In this document: positions 1 through 6,003 of the stretch, piece by piece | How positions within the stretch are numbered: position 1 is the stretch's first letter | How the letters are laid out: every line of letters begins with the position of its first letter | Source of the DNA: Actinomycetota bacterium | GTDB lineage: Bacteria > Actinomycetota > Acidimicrobiia > Spongiisociales > UBA11373 | Direction of reading: 5' to 3' | NCBI GenBank assembly: GCA_003486285.1 | Contig: DNGH01000160.1 | Coordinates: 484-17,005, forward strand | Length of the DNA stretch: 16,522 nucleotides | Position numbers and translations under genes: made by a program | The notes under the pieces: generated by a model | What the model saw: the letters and a program-made list of their open reading frames with translations, nothing else | The model's database searches: none | Told to the model about the DNA's origin: nothing

Positions 1-2
1 TC

Positions 3-269
3 GCCATCCTCGGCATCGACGAACTCTCCGAGGAGGACAAGCTGATCGTGGGCCGGGCCCGGCGCATCCAGCGGTTCCTGTCTCAGCCGTTCTACGTGGG
101 GGAGCAGTACATCGGCATCCCGGGGAAGACGGTCCCGCTCAAGGACACCATCCGCTCCTTCAAGATGATCGTCGACGGCGAGGTGGACAACATCCCCGAG
201 CAGGCCTTCTACATGCAGGGCGGCATCGAGGACGTGCTGGCCAAGGCGAAGGAAATGGTGACCGCATGA
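3..269 (+). CDS. atpD: ATP synthase F1 subunit beta, C-terminal part (truncated by window edge)
   Basis: The last 88 codons of the catalytic beta subunit of F1Fo ATP synthase are present; the frame is open from the window edge. The piece opens with GIDELSEEDK, the DELSEED helix-turn-helix through which beta moves gamma and contacts epsilon, followed by the conserved C-terminal segment IVGRARRIQRFLSQPF and a QPFYVGEQY stretch typical of all F-type beta subunits. It ends AKEMVTA with TGA at 267-269. The nucleotide-binding domain lies outside the window. It is followed on the same strand by atpC, the normal end of a bacterial atp operon, but the 111-nt gap between them is long for this operon and contains heptad repeats. 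Confidence 0.97.
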   Translation, partial: AILGIDELSEEDKLIVGRARRIQRFLSQPFYVGEQYIGIPGKTVPLKDTIRSFKMIVDGEVDNIPEQAFYMQGGIEDVLAKAKEMVTA

Positions 270-272
270 AGA

Positions 273-358
273 AGTCTCCAGTCTTCAGTCTTCAGTCTCC
301 AGCCGGGTCAGACGCCCATCTGCGACTGGTGACTGGTGACTGGCGACTGGTGACTGGC
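273..358. repeat. Paired heptad array between atpD and atpC
   Basis: Two arms of five 7-nt units each. Left arm 273-307: AGTCTCC, AGTCTTC, AGTCTTC, AGTCTCC, AGCCGGG. Right arm 324-358: GACTGGT, GACTGGT, GACTGGC, GACTGGT, GACTGGC. A 16-nt spacer separates them. The arms are in inverse orientation (AGTC against GACT, CC against GG), so the transcript could fold into an imperfect hairpin with roughly one mismatch per heptad. The array starts 3 nt after the atpD stop and ends 9 nt before the atpC ribosome binding site. It may lower or separate atpC expression; that is inference. Confidence 0.85.
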
Positions 359-367
359 CGCCTCCGC

Positions 368-374
368 AGGAGGT
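368..374 (+). promoter_or_regulatory. Ribosome binding site of atpC
   Basis: AGGAGGT lies 6 nt before the ATG at 381. This is the strongest Shine-Dalgarno sequence in the window, fitting an internal operon gene that must be re-initiated after a repeat-filled gap. Confidence 0.75.
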
Positions 375-380
375 GGCCTC

Positions 381-698
381 ATGGCTAAGTCCTTCACGCT
401 CTCCGTTGTCAGCCCTGAGGCTGTCGTTTGGTCCGGCGAGGCTGAGATGCTCGTGGCCCGCACCACCGAGGGTGAGATCGGGATCCTGGCCGACCACGAA
501 CCCACGATGGCGGCGCTGGCCACCGGGTCGGCGGAGATCCATGCCGGCGGAAAGGTGATCACCCTGGCGGTGCACGGGGGATTCCTCCAGATCTTCCGCA
601 ACGAGGTGACGCTGCTCACCGACCGGGCCGAGATCAGCGTCGGCGACAAGGCCACGGCGCTCGAGCTGGCTCAGGCTCTGGCCGAGGACGACCTGTAA
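381..698 (+). CDS. atpC: ATP synthase F1 subunit epsilon, short form
   Basis: The 105-residue protein matches the N-terminal beta-sandwich domain of F1 epsilon: FTLSVVSPEAVVWSGEAEML, then RTTEGEIGILADHEP and AVHGGFLQIFRNEVTLL, all hallmark segments. Epsilon sits in the central stalk with gamma and couples F1 to the c-ring. The family commonly has 120-140 residues, with two C-terminal helices that can extend and block hydrolysis by touching the beta DELSEED region. Here only about 20 residues follow the sandwich (DKATALELAQALAEDDL), room for one short helix. The start is fixed by a strong ribosome binding site. It is the last recognisable atp gene here; the next gene appears to have its own promoter. 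Confidence 0.95.
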   Translation: MAKSFTLSVVSPEAVVWSGEAEMLVARTTEGEIGILADHEPTMAALATGSAEIHAGGKVITLAVHGGFLQIFRNEVTLLTDRAEISVGDKATALELAQALAEDDL

Positions 699-724
699 CG
701 AATCGAAGAGTCGTCGGCGCGGAC

Positions 725-730
725 TAGCGT
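725..730 (+). promoter_or_regulatory. Putative -10 element for a leaderless GNAT transcript
   Basis: TAGCGT ends 7 nt before the GTG at 738, and no Shine-Dalgarno sequence precedes that start. This is the spacing expected for leaderless actinobacterial transcripts, where transcription begins at or next to the start codon. No convincing -35 was seen. It is one of seven such cases in the window. Confidence 0.4.
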
Positions 731-737
731 TCCCTTC

Positions 738-1181
738 GTGATCACGCTCGATCTCGCCTCCGAACGCGATCTCCCCGCCATCCGGGCCCTGCTCGGCTCC
801 GCCGGGCTTCCCGAGGCGGGCCTCATGGAGGTACCGACCACCTTCATGGTGGCCCGCCACGGAGATCGGATCGTCGCTGCAGGCGCCTTGGAGCGTCATG
901 GCTCCGACGCCCTGCTGCGATCGCTGGTGGTGGCACCGGAGGTGCGTTCTTCGGGTATCGGCTCGGGGATCGTCGCGGCACTGGAGCGCCTGGCTGACGA
1001 GAGCGGTGTCGCCGGCGTGTACCTCCTCACCGGCACCGCAGCCCGATTCTTCGCGCAGCGGGGCTACCGCCGGATCGGGCGCGACGATGCCCCCGATGCG
1101 GTGCAGGCGTCGGTGGAGTGGTCGGTGGCCTGCGACACGACCGCGATCCCGATGGCTCGGGAGGGTCAGGCGGCATCCTAG
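738..1181 (+). CDS. GNAT-family N-acetyltransferase, ArsN2-like
   Basis: A 147-residue GCN5-related acetyltransferase. The acetyl-CoA motif is visible at about 62-76 (SLVVAPEVRSSGIGS, matching R-x-x-G-x-G), preceded by the strand ALLRSLVV and followed by GVYLLTGTAARFFAQRGYRR. The ALLRSL.V.P, VYLLT.TA..FFA..GYR and PDAVQAS blocks follow proteins annotated as arsenic-resistance acetyltransferase ArsN2, but the Cys-Pro-Ala-Ser-type ending I recall from that family reads ACDTTAI here. No arsenic genes are nearby, so the substrate is not established. The GTG start fits a TAnnnT hexamer 7 nt upstream. Its TAG stop shares a CTAG with the stop of the convergent SRPBCC gene. Confidence 0.8.
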   Translation: MITLDLASERDLPAIRALLGSAGLPEAGLMEVPTTFMVARHGDRIVAAGALERHGSDALLRSLVVAPEVRSSGIGSGIVAALERLADESGVAGVYLLTGTAARFFAQRGYRRIGRDDAPDAVQASVEWSVACDTTAIPMAREGQAAS

Positions 1182-1606
1182 AACCCGGCGGCGAACCGGT
1201 CCGCCTGGGTCCCGAGCCCTTTGCCCAGGGCCTCGGCGATCTTGCCCCAGAACATCCCGGCGATGAAGCCGCGGGGGCGGGCGGTCAGCGTCACCGTGAG
1301 GGAGGTTCCGGCCGGCGCCGCCGCCAGCGCCACCGCGATCTCACCCGCCACCTCCGCCGAGTCCAGGGCGAGGACCATCAGTGTCCCCGGCACCGCTTCG
1401 ATGGTGCGGGAGTGTCCGCGATGCCGGGTGCCGGCGGCGACCGCAGTCCAGTCGAACGACGTCAGCCGGCCGTGTTCGACCACGGGATTGGAGACCGAGT
1501 CCATGACGCCCAGCCCCAGCCAGGTCTCCGCCGCCTGCAGGGCCTCCCAGATCGCATCCGGGGAGGCGGGCGCATGAGCGGTGTGGGTGAAGGTGGACTC
1601 GGGCAC
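1178..1606 (-). CDS. SRPBCC-fold (polyketide cyclase/START-like) protein
   Basis: A 142-residue protein opening FTHTAHAPASPDAIWEALQ, the typical first strand and helix of SRPBCC ligand-binding proteins (xxVxAPxxxVWxxL). A long alternating middle with GHSRTIEAVPGTLMVLAL and a C-terminal amphipathic helix (FIAGMFWGKIAEALGKGLG) complete the helix-grip fold. The family binds hydrophobic ligands or catalyses cyclisation; no catalytic function can be assigned here. The GTG start has no Shine-Dalgarno sequence but has TAACTT 6 nt upstream, at the edge of a heptad array, so the array may border or contribute to its promoter. It ends in the same CTAG as the convergent acetyltransferase gene. Confidence 0.75.
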   Translation of the reverse strand: MPESTFTHTAHAPASPDAIWEALQAAETWLGLGVMDSVSNPVVEHGRLTSFDWTAVAAGTRHRGHSRTIEAVPGTLMVLALDSAEVAGEIAVALAAAPAGTSLTVTLTARPRGFIAGMFWGKIAEALGKGLGTQADRFAAGF

Positions 1607-1612
1607 GGAGAG

Positions 1613-1618
1613 AAGTTA
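1613..1618 (-). promoter_or_regulatory. Putative -10 element for a leaderless SRPBCC transcript
   Basis: On the minus strand TAACTT ends 6 nt before the GTG at 1606. It overlaps the edge of the adjacent heptad array (unit AGTTACC at 1614-1620), so the array may have supplied part of the promoter. Confidence 0.35.
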
Positions 1619-1725
1619 CCTTGCCGGTTACCGGTTACCGGTTACCGGTTACCCGTCGCCCGTCGCCCGTCGCCCGTCACCGGTTACACGTCGTCTGTTC
1701 TGGCTGACCGCTGACCGCTGACCGC
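1614..1725. repeat. Single-orientation heptad array with three unit types
   Basis: Sixteen consecutive 7-nt units keep one register across 112 nt. After AGTTACC and TTGCCGG come TTACCGG three times, TTACCCG, TCGCCCG three times, TCACCGG, TTACACG, TCGTCTG, TTCTGGC and TGACCGC three times. The unit changes in blocks while the period is conserved. The array fills almost the whole 123-nt gap between the SRPBCC start and the stop codon of the lipoprotein gene, ending 4 nt from that stop. No inverted second arm was found. Confidence 0.85.
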
Positions 1726-1729
1726 TTCC

Positions 1730-2209
1730 TCAGCACCCCAACTCGACCGGCTGCCCGAGGTCGGCCGCCCGGCTCTCCCAGGTCGTGCAGGCACCGGAGA
1801 CGACATCGGCGAGCACATCGAGGTCCGTCGATGCCTCGAGGGCGGTGAGGAACGCCGCGGTGTCCAGGTCCGCGGCCGAGGCGACGAACGTCTCGGTGGC
1901 CGTCACGAACTCTCCCATGGCGGTGACCAGCGCGAGATGCTCGGGTGCCATCTCCTCGGGAGGGGCCAGCGCGCCGATGGCATCGAGAGCCTCGCGGCGT
2001 GCCGCCACCACCGCACTGATCTGGTCGTAGGTGGGAGCCGCACCCGGGGGGAGGGCGGCGAAGGCGTCGCGCGTCATCTGCTCGGTGATCGCCGCAGTGG
2101 CGGTCACGTAGTCCGCGACCGGCTCTCCAGTCCCGCCGCAGGCGGCGACGACCGCTGCCAGGAGTCCTGCCGCGGCCAGGCGCACCGCCCGCTGCGGGGT
2201 CAGCCGCAC
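1730..2209 (-). CDS. Small predicted lipoprotein of unknown function
   Basis: A 159-residue protein with a lipoprotein signal: positive N-terminus (MRLTPQRAVRLA), hydrophobic core and lipobox VAAC with the lipidated Cys at residue 24. The mature part is Ala/Thr-rich and looks helical, with two more cysteines (SGACTTW and the final residue). No family was recognised. The ATG overlaps the 3' end of the upstream M23 peptidase gene by 10 nt, which suggests translational coupling and a shared role at the envelope. A heptad array begins 4 nt after its stop. Confidence 0.7.
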   Translation of the reverse strand: MRLTPQRAVRLAAAGLLAAVVAACGGTGEPVADYVTATAAITEQMTRDAFAALPPGAAPTYDQISAVVAARREALDAIGALAPPEEMAPEHLALVTAMGEFVTATETFVASAADLDTAAFLTALEASTDLDVLADVVSGACTTWESRAADLGQPVELGC

Positions 2210-3339
2210 GCTTCGAAGTCGCCGAGGCCGAGGAAGGCGGCGAGGGCATCCCTGGTGCTGGGGCCGACCTTGCCGTCCACGGTGAGGCCGCCGTAGTCCC
2301 GCTGGAACTCGGAGACCGCACTCTGCGTCAGCGGCCCGTACACCCCATCGGCCGAGCCGGGGTCGTACCCGGCGACCGCCAGAAGCTTCTGGATGTTCTT
2401 CACGTCCTCGCCGCGGTAGCCGGGGCGAATGATCCGGTTGTCGTCGTCGAGGACCGGCATGGCCGGCAGGATCCGGTAGACCTGGCCGATGTGGCTGCGG
2501 GTGACCGATCCGACGATGCCGTCGGGGTTGAGGCCGCGGCCCTCCTGGAACGCTCGTATCGCTCCCAGGGTGAGGTTGCCGACGACTCCATCGATTGGCC
2601 CGGTCTCGTAGCCGATCGCGGTGAGGAAGCGCTGCAACTCGTAGACCGCAGTGCCGCGGGAGTCACGCTTGATCAGCGCGGTGGTGGCGAGCAGGGTGTC
2701 GATGGCGCCGGAGTCCGGAGGACGGCACAAGGCGACGGGAGCCCCGGTCTGGGCGGCCTTCAGCGCCTGATACGGGTCCACGACGACTCCGTCCTTGTCC
2801 ATGAGCTCGAAATGGAGGTGGGGTGAGGTGCCCTCGGCGTTGCCGCTGTCGCCGACCCAGCCGATCAGCTGTCCGGCCTGGACGGTGGTGCCGATGCCGA
2901 TGTTGGGGGCGATGCCCCAGCCCTGACCGTCATCGGTTCCCGGGGTGTCGTTGTTGAGGTGGATGTACTTGGAGACCCAGCCACCGGCATGGGTGATGCG
3001 CAGCGTGCAGCACTTGCCGTACTTGTCGACCCAGCTCTGGTTGCCAGAGCCGTTGTAGTACGTCACCACGCCGTCGGCAATGGCGACGACCGGCGTCATC
3101 TTGGCCGCCATGATGTCGATGCCGTGGTGGATGCCGCCGGAGCGCGCTGCCCAGAACCCTGGGCTGTAGTAGTTCTGGCCCGCAACCGGGAAGACCATCG
3201 GGTAGTCCACGACCGCGCCGTAGTCGTGGTCGGGTCCATCGAAGGGAGCCTCGTGATTGGCGGACGCGCCGGGAACGGCCAATGCCGCCACGGTGGCGAT
3301 GGTGGCGGTCAAGGTGATGATGCGTGTCGTCCTGCGCAT
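2200..3339 (-). CDS. Secreted M23 (LytM-type) peptidase with two peptidoglycan-binding domains
   Basis: The 379-residue protein starts with a signal peptide (residues 1-27, cleavage likely after GASA). The M23 domain spans about 50-192, with the zinc motif HxxxD (H71-D75, in HHGID), H127 in YIHLNN and HLH at 174-176 (SPHLHFEL). Two PG_binding_1-type repeats follow at about 225-290 and 305-370, marked by AVYELQRFLTAIGY/GPIDGVVG and DVKNIQKLLAVAGY/GSADGVYG. M23 enzymes cut peptide cross-links in murein, or activate amidases when degenerate; all metal and catalytic positions look intact here, so activity is likely. Shine-Dalgarno GGAGGG lies 9 nt before the ATG. The downstream lipoprotein gene overlaps it. 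Confidence 0.93.
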   Translation of the reverse strand: MRRTTRIITLTATIATVAALAVPGASANHEAPFDGPDHDYGAVVDYPMVFPVAGQNYYSPGFWAARSGGIHHGIDIMAAKMTPVVAIADGVVTYYNGSGNQSWVDKYGKCCTLRITHAGGWVSKYIHLNNDTPGTDDGQGWGIAPNIGIGTTVQAGQLIGWVGDSGNAEGTSPHLHFELMDKDGVVVDPYQALKAAQTGAPVALCRPPDSGAIDTLLATTALIKRDSRGTAVYELQRFLTAIGYETGPIDGVVGNLTLGAIRAFQEGRGLNPDGIVGSVTRSHIGQVYRILPAMPVLDDDNRIIRPGYRGEDVKNIQKLLAVAGYDPGSADGVYGPLTQSAVSEFQRDYGGLTVDGKVGPSTRDALAAFLGLGDFEACG

Positions 3340-3348
3340 GGTCTTCGG

Positions 3349-3354
3349 CCCTCC
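3349..3354 (-). promoter_or_regulatory. Ribosome binding site of the M23 peptidase gene
   Basis: GGAGGG on the minus strand lies 9 nt upstream of the ATG at 3339. The 103-nt gap to the CapA-like gene holds TACGGT at 3391-3396 as a possible -10, with no matching -35. Confidence 0.55.
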
Positions 3355-3435
3355 GCGCGTCTCGACTCACGGTCGGTTGTCTGGTGCCTCACCGTAGCGA
3401 GGACGGCAATTTGTGAGACATCGGCACACCCCGAA

Positions 3436-3450
3436 TCGACTTTCAGTCGA
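3436..3450. terminator. Small hairpin over the stop codon of the CapA-like gene
   Basis: TCGACT, a 3-nt loop and AGTCGA form a perfect 6-bp stem overlapping the TGA stop (3443-3445). There is no T-run after it, so it is at best a weak terminator or a 3'-end stabilising element. Confidence 0.25.
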
Positions 3451-4561
3451 ACGGAGGCGGCTCGCTCCACATCGCAGGATCGGGGCGGCCGCGCAGCACG
3501 GGATGACCGTGCGACTCGATGAGAGCAGGAATCAGGCGCCCTTTGATGGATCCATCCGCGGCCACGACGATCTCCGCGACCGCAGTCGCGTTCCAGTCGG
3601 CCCTGCTGCGGGCCCACACGAAGTTGCCCATGCCCCAAAAAATGGGACGGTCCTTGTAGACCTCCATAGGAAGGACCCGGTGATGGTGGTGTGCGATGAC
3701 GGCATCGGCTCCGGCGTCGACCAGGGTGTGGCCGCGCTGGACCTCGAGTGCCGTCGGGGTCCAGGTCTCGTTGTATTCGCCCTGGTGCAATGACACGATG
3801 ACGATGTCGACCATCAGGTCGAGCGCCGCCACCACCTCGGTCATCACCTCGAACCGAGCCGGCGAGACGCCGGGATGGTCCGGCTCCGCAAACCAGGGGT
3901 TGACCAGGGCCGGCCCCGATGGATAGGACGTGGTGTAGGTGAGCCCGGAGACCCCGGAGAACGCCACGACTGCGATCGACCAGCCGCCCCGCTCGAAGAA
4001 CACCGCCCGGGTCGCCTCTTCCAGATCGGCTCCTGCCCCGATGGGGTTCAGCCCGGCGGCCTCGAGATTGGACCGGGCCACCTGCAGCGCCTCGAACCCG
4101 TAGTCGCCCGAGTGGTTGTTGGCCATCACGGCAACATCGATCCCGGCCGCGGCCATCACCGGCAGTGCAACGACATCGCAGCGGAACGAGTCCGTCTTCC
4201 CGGAGAGCAGGCTGCCGCCGTCGGCGGCAGCACACTCCAGGTTGGCGACGGTGAGTGCGTCGCGTTGGAACAAGCCGTCCATGCCGGAGAAGGCGATGGC
4301 GTAGCCCTCGCGGCGAAAGGCGTCGTGGAAGCAGTTGCACAGGGTGATGTCCCCGACGCCGTGGATGATGATCCGGTCGCGGGGTGGCGGTTCCGGGAGC
4401 GTCGTGGTGGTAGCCGTGACGACCGGGGCGGTGGTCGTGGTGACCGTTGCCGGTGGGGTCGTCGCGACCGTGGTGGATCGCGGGGTCGTGGTCGTCGTGA
4501 TCGCGGTGCCCGAGGAGCACGCCGCAAGCAGCAGGAGGGTGGCGACGCGGTGGAGTCTCAC
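3443..4561 (-). CDS. CapA-family (poly-gamma-glutamate synthesis type) lipoprotein
   Basis: A 372-residue protein with lipobox LAAC (lipidated Cys15), a Thr/Pro-rich tether (residues 19-56) and a CapA domain from about 62 onward. The metallophosphoesterase-like motifs appear in order: HGVGDITL, VANLEC, MANNHSGDYG, SLHQGEYNE, AHHHHRVLPME and FWGMGNFVW. CapA proteins are needed for poly-gamma-glutamate capsule in Bacillus, but many homologues occur without capBC, as here, and their reaction is not established. It should be membrane-anchored on the outer face. The GTG start fits TACCCT 8 nt upstream with no Shine-Dalgarno, and its promoter overlaps that of the divergent PIG-L gene. Confidence 0.88.
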   Translation of the reverse strand: MRLHRVATLLLLAACSSGTAITTTTTPRSTTVATTPPATVTTTTAPVVTATTTTLPEPPPRDRIIIHGVGDITLCNCFHDAFRREGYAIAFSGMDGLFQRDALTVANLECAAADGGSLLSGKTDSFRCDVVALPVMAAAGIDVAVMANNHSGDYGFEALQVARSNLEAAGLNPIGAGADLEEATRAVFFERGGWSIAVVAFSGVSGLTYTTSYPSGPALVNPWFAEPDHPGVSPARFEVMTEVVAALDLMVDIVIVSLHQGEYNETWTPTALEVQRGHTLVDAGADAVIAHHHHRVLPMEVYKDRPIFWGMGNFVWARSRADWNATAVAEIVVAADGSIKGRLIPALIESHGHPVLRGRPDPAMWSEPPPFD

Positions 4562-4569
4562 GATCGAGG

Positions 4570-4575
4570 AGGGTA
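4570..4575 (-). promoter_or_regulatory. Putative -10 element for the CapA-like gene
   Basis: TACCCT on the minus strand ends 8 nt before the GTG at 4561; leaderless arrangement. It sits 22 nt from the plus-strand hexamer of the divergent gene, so the two promoters must overlap. Confidence 0.35.
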
Positions 4576-4597
4576 ACCACCACCTCTGCGGCCTCGG

Positions 4598-4603
4598 TAG
4601 AGT
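4598..4603 (+). promoter_or_regulatory. Putative -10 element for the PIG-L deacetylase gene
   Basis: TAGAGT ends 8 nt before the GTG at 4612. It argues for GTG 4612 over the in-frame TTG at 4603, which would overlap the hexamer. Confidence 0.35.
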
Positions 4604-4611
4604 TGCCCGCC

Positions 4612-5433
4612 GTGCCCGGATTGCTCTCCTTCCACGCCCATCCCGACGACGAGTCCATCACCATGGGTGGCACGCTGGCGGAGCTCGCCGATCGCGGCGT
4701 GCCGATCACGGTCGTCACCGCGACGCGCGGGGAGGCGGGGGAGATCCACAACCGCCCCGACGCCGAGAAGGTCCGGCATCGCCTCGGCGAGATCCGCGAA
4801 GCCGAGGAGCGGGCGGCACTCGCGGTCCTCGGGATCGAGGATCTCCGCTATCTCGGCTATCACGACTCGGGAATGATGGGGACCGCGCAGAACGACCACG
4901 GTGCCTCCTTCTGGAACGCCGACCTGATGGAGGCGGCGGGCCGCCTGGTCAGGATCATCCGGGAGGTGCGCCCTGAGGTCGTCACCGCCTACGACCCCTT
5001 CGGCGGCTACGGACATCCCGATCACATCCAGGTGCACCGGGTCGGCACCGCGGCCTTCTTCGGCGCCGCCGATACCGGGCGGTTCCCGCGGGCCGCCTTT
5101 GGCGATCCCTGGCTGGTCGGCTCGCTGCTGTGGGCCACCTGGTCGCGGGAGCGGGCCACCGGGGTGCGGCGGGCGATGCGGGGCGAGGCCGCCGCTGAGA
5201 TCGAGGACGAGGCGCCCACCGGGTTCCCTTCGGTCTTCTTGTCGGTGCGGCGCGACGTGGTCGCCTATCTCGGCCGCAAGCGCCGGGCCCTCTTGTGCCA
5301 CGACACCCAGTTCGCCGCCGAGTCCTGGATCCGGGCGCTTCCCGACGATCAGATCGTCGACTTCCTCGGGCATGAGGTCTTCATCCGGGTGTGGGGAGAT
5401 CTTGCGGTGGCAGATCCACTGGGAGCGCTGTAG
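4612..5433 (+). CDS. PIG-L family deacetylase, MshB/Mca-like
   Basis: With the GTG start the protein has 273 residues and begins MPGLLSFHAHPDDES, the zinc motif at the N-terminus of this family. By comparison with MshB the ligands are H10, D13 and H138 (in YGHPDH), with D12 as catalytic base. Also typical are VVTATRGEAGEI, RLGEIREAEERAA, LGYHDSGM and TAYDPFGGYGHPDH. Family members remove acetyl groups from GlcNAc-linked substrates; MshB and Mca act in mycothiol synthesis and detoxification. The GGYGHPDH loop is closer to MshB as I remember it, but mycothiol function is inferred only from the apparent actinobacterial host. No other msh gene is present. It converges on a small lipoprotein gene with a 7-nt gap. 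Confidence 0.88.
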   Translation: MPGLLSFHAHPDDESITMGGTLAELADRGVPITVVTATRGEAGEIHNRPDAEKVRHRLGEIREAEERAALAVLGIEDLRYLGYHDSGMMGTAQNDHGASFWNADLMEAAGRLVRIIREVRPEVVTAYDPFGGYGHPDHIQVHRVGTAAFFGAADTGRFPRAAFGDPWLVGSLLWATWSRERATGVRRAMRGEAAAEIEDEAPTGFPSVFLSVRRDVVAYLGRKRRALLCHDTQFAAESWIRALPDDQIVDFLGHEVFIRVWGDLAVADPLGAL

Positions 5434-5440
5434 GAGTGGC

Positions 5441-5950
5441 CTAGCCGCAGGCGCCGGGCACGGCCGCGGCAATGGCGGCTGCGGTGGCCTGCCAGCCCGG
5501 GAGACGGGTCGCGATCACAGCCACGGGCTCGCCGTCCGGAGCGGCGTAGTCGGCCTCGAATCGGGACCAGGCGGTCTGGATGTCTGCAGTGGTGCCGGCG
5601 AGCAGAGCGAGCGCCAATGCAGTGGGCCCGACCCGGTTGACGGCGACGAAGAAGGTGGCGGCTTCCCCGGGGTCCGCCGGGGTGGTCGTCGGCCAAGCCG
5701 AGACCCGTTCGGCCACGAGGCGTTCGACCTCGGCGGCTGCGGTGGAGGCCTCTGCGGCGATGGCCCCGGGGACTTCGCCACAGGCTGCCCCGGGCAGTTC
5801 CCAGAGCATCCCGTCCACCACGACTTCGATCGGAGGGGCCAGGGCCAGGCTCGTGGCGGTGGTAAGGGCACGATCGGTCGCCACCGGGGTGGCGCCACCG
5901 CAGGCGACGAGCAGCAGCCCGAGGGCCGGGAGCAGGGAGCGCAATCGCAT
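5441..5950 (-). CDS. Small predicted lipoprotein of unknown function
   Basis: A 169-residue protein when started at the ATG that opens a lipoprotein signal: MRLRSLLPALGLLLVACGG, with the lipidated Cys at residue 17. The open frame extends further upstream, but those codons overlap the divergent methyltransferase gene and would bury the signal peptide, so the internal start was chosen. The mature part is Ala-rich and probably helical, with cysteines in GAACGEVPG and near the end (PGACG) that could form a disulfide. No family was recognised. Its size, lipobox and C-terminal Cys resemble the lipoprotein at 1730-2209, though clear similarity is not visible by eye. Confidence 0.65.
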   Translation of the reverse strand: MRLRSLLPALGLLLVACGGATPVATDRALTTATSLALAPPIEVVVDGMLWELPGAACGEVPGAIAAEASTAAAEVERLVAERVSAWPTTTPADPGEAATFFVAVNRVGPTALALALLAGTTADIQTAWSRFEADYAAPDGEPVAVIATRLPGWQATAAAIAAAVPGACG

Positions 5951-5991
5951 GTCGGTTGGACGCTCCGGGACCGGGCGGGGTTTCCCGGCCG

Positions 5992-5997
5992 TACGAT
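5992..5997 (+). promoter_or_regulatory. Putative -10 element for the methyltransferase gene
   Basis: TACGAT ends 6 nt before the ATG at 6004, with no Shine-Dalgarno sequence in between; leaderless arrangement. No -35 was recognised at 17 nt. Confidence 0.4.
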
Positions 5998-6003
5998 GCC
6001 GCC

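Noticed and set aside
3443..4561. Capsule (poly-gamma-glutamate) operon based on the CapA-like gene.
   Set aside because: No capB, capC or capD neighbours; solitary CapA-like lipoproteins are common and uncharacterised.
4603..4611. TTG start for the PIG-L deacetylase.
   Set aside because: It overlaps the putative -10 hexamer TAGAGT, and the GTG at 4612 gives the expected short lead-in to HAHPDDE.
3309..4751. A 480-codon minus-strand frame overlapping the CapA-like gene.
   Set aside because: Its Arg/Pro/His-rich translation is typical of a wrong frame, and the CapA frame holds all family motifs and a lipoprotein signal.
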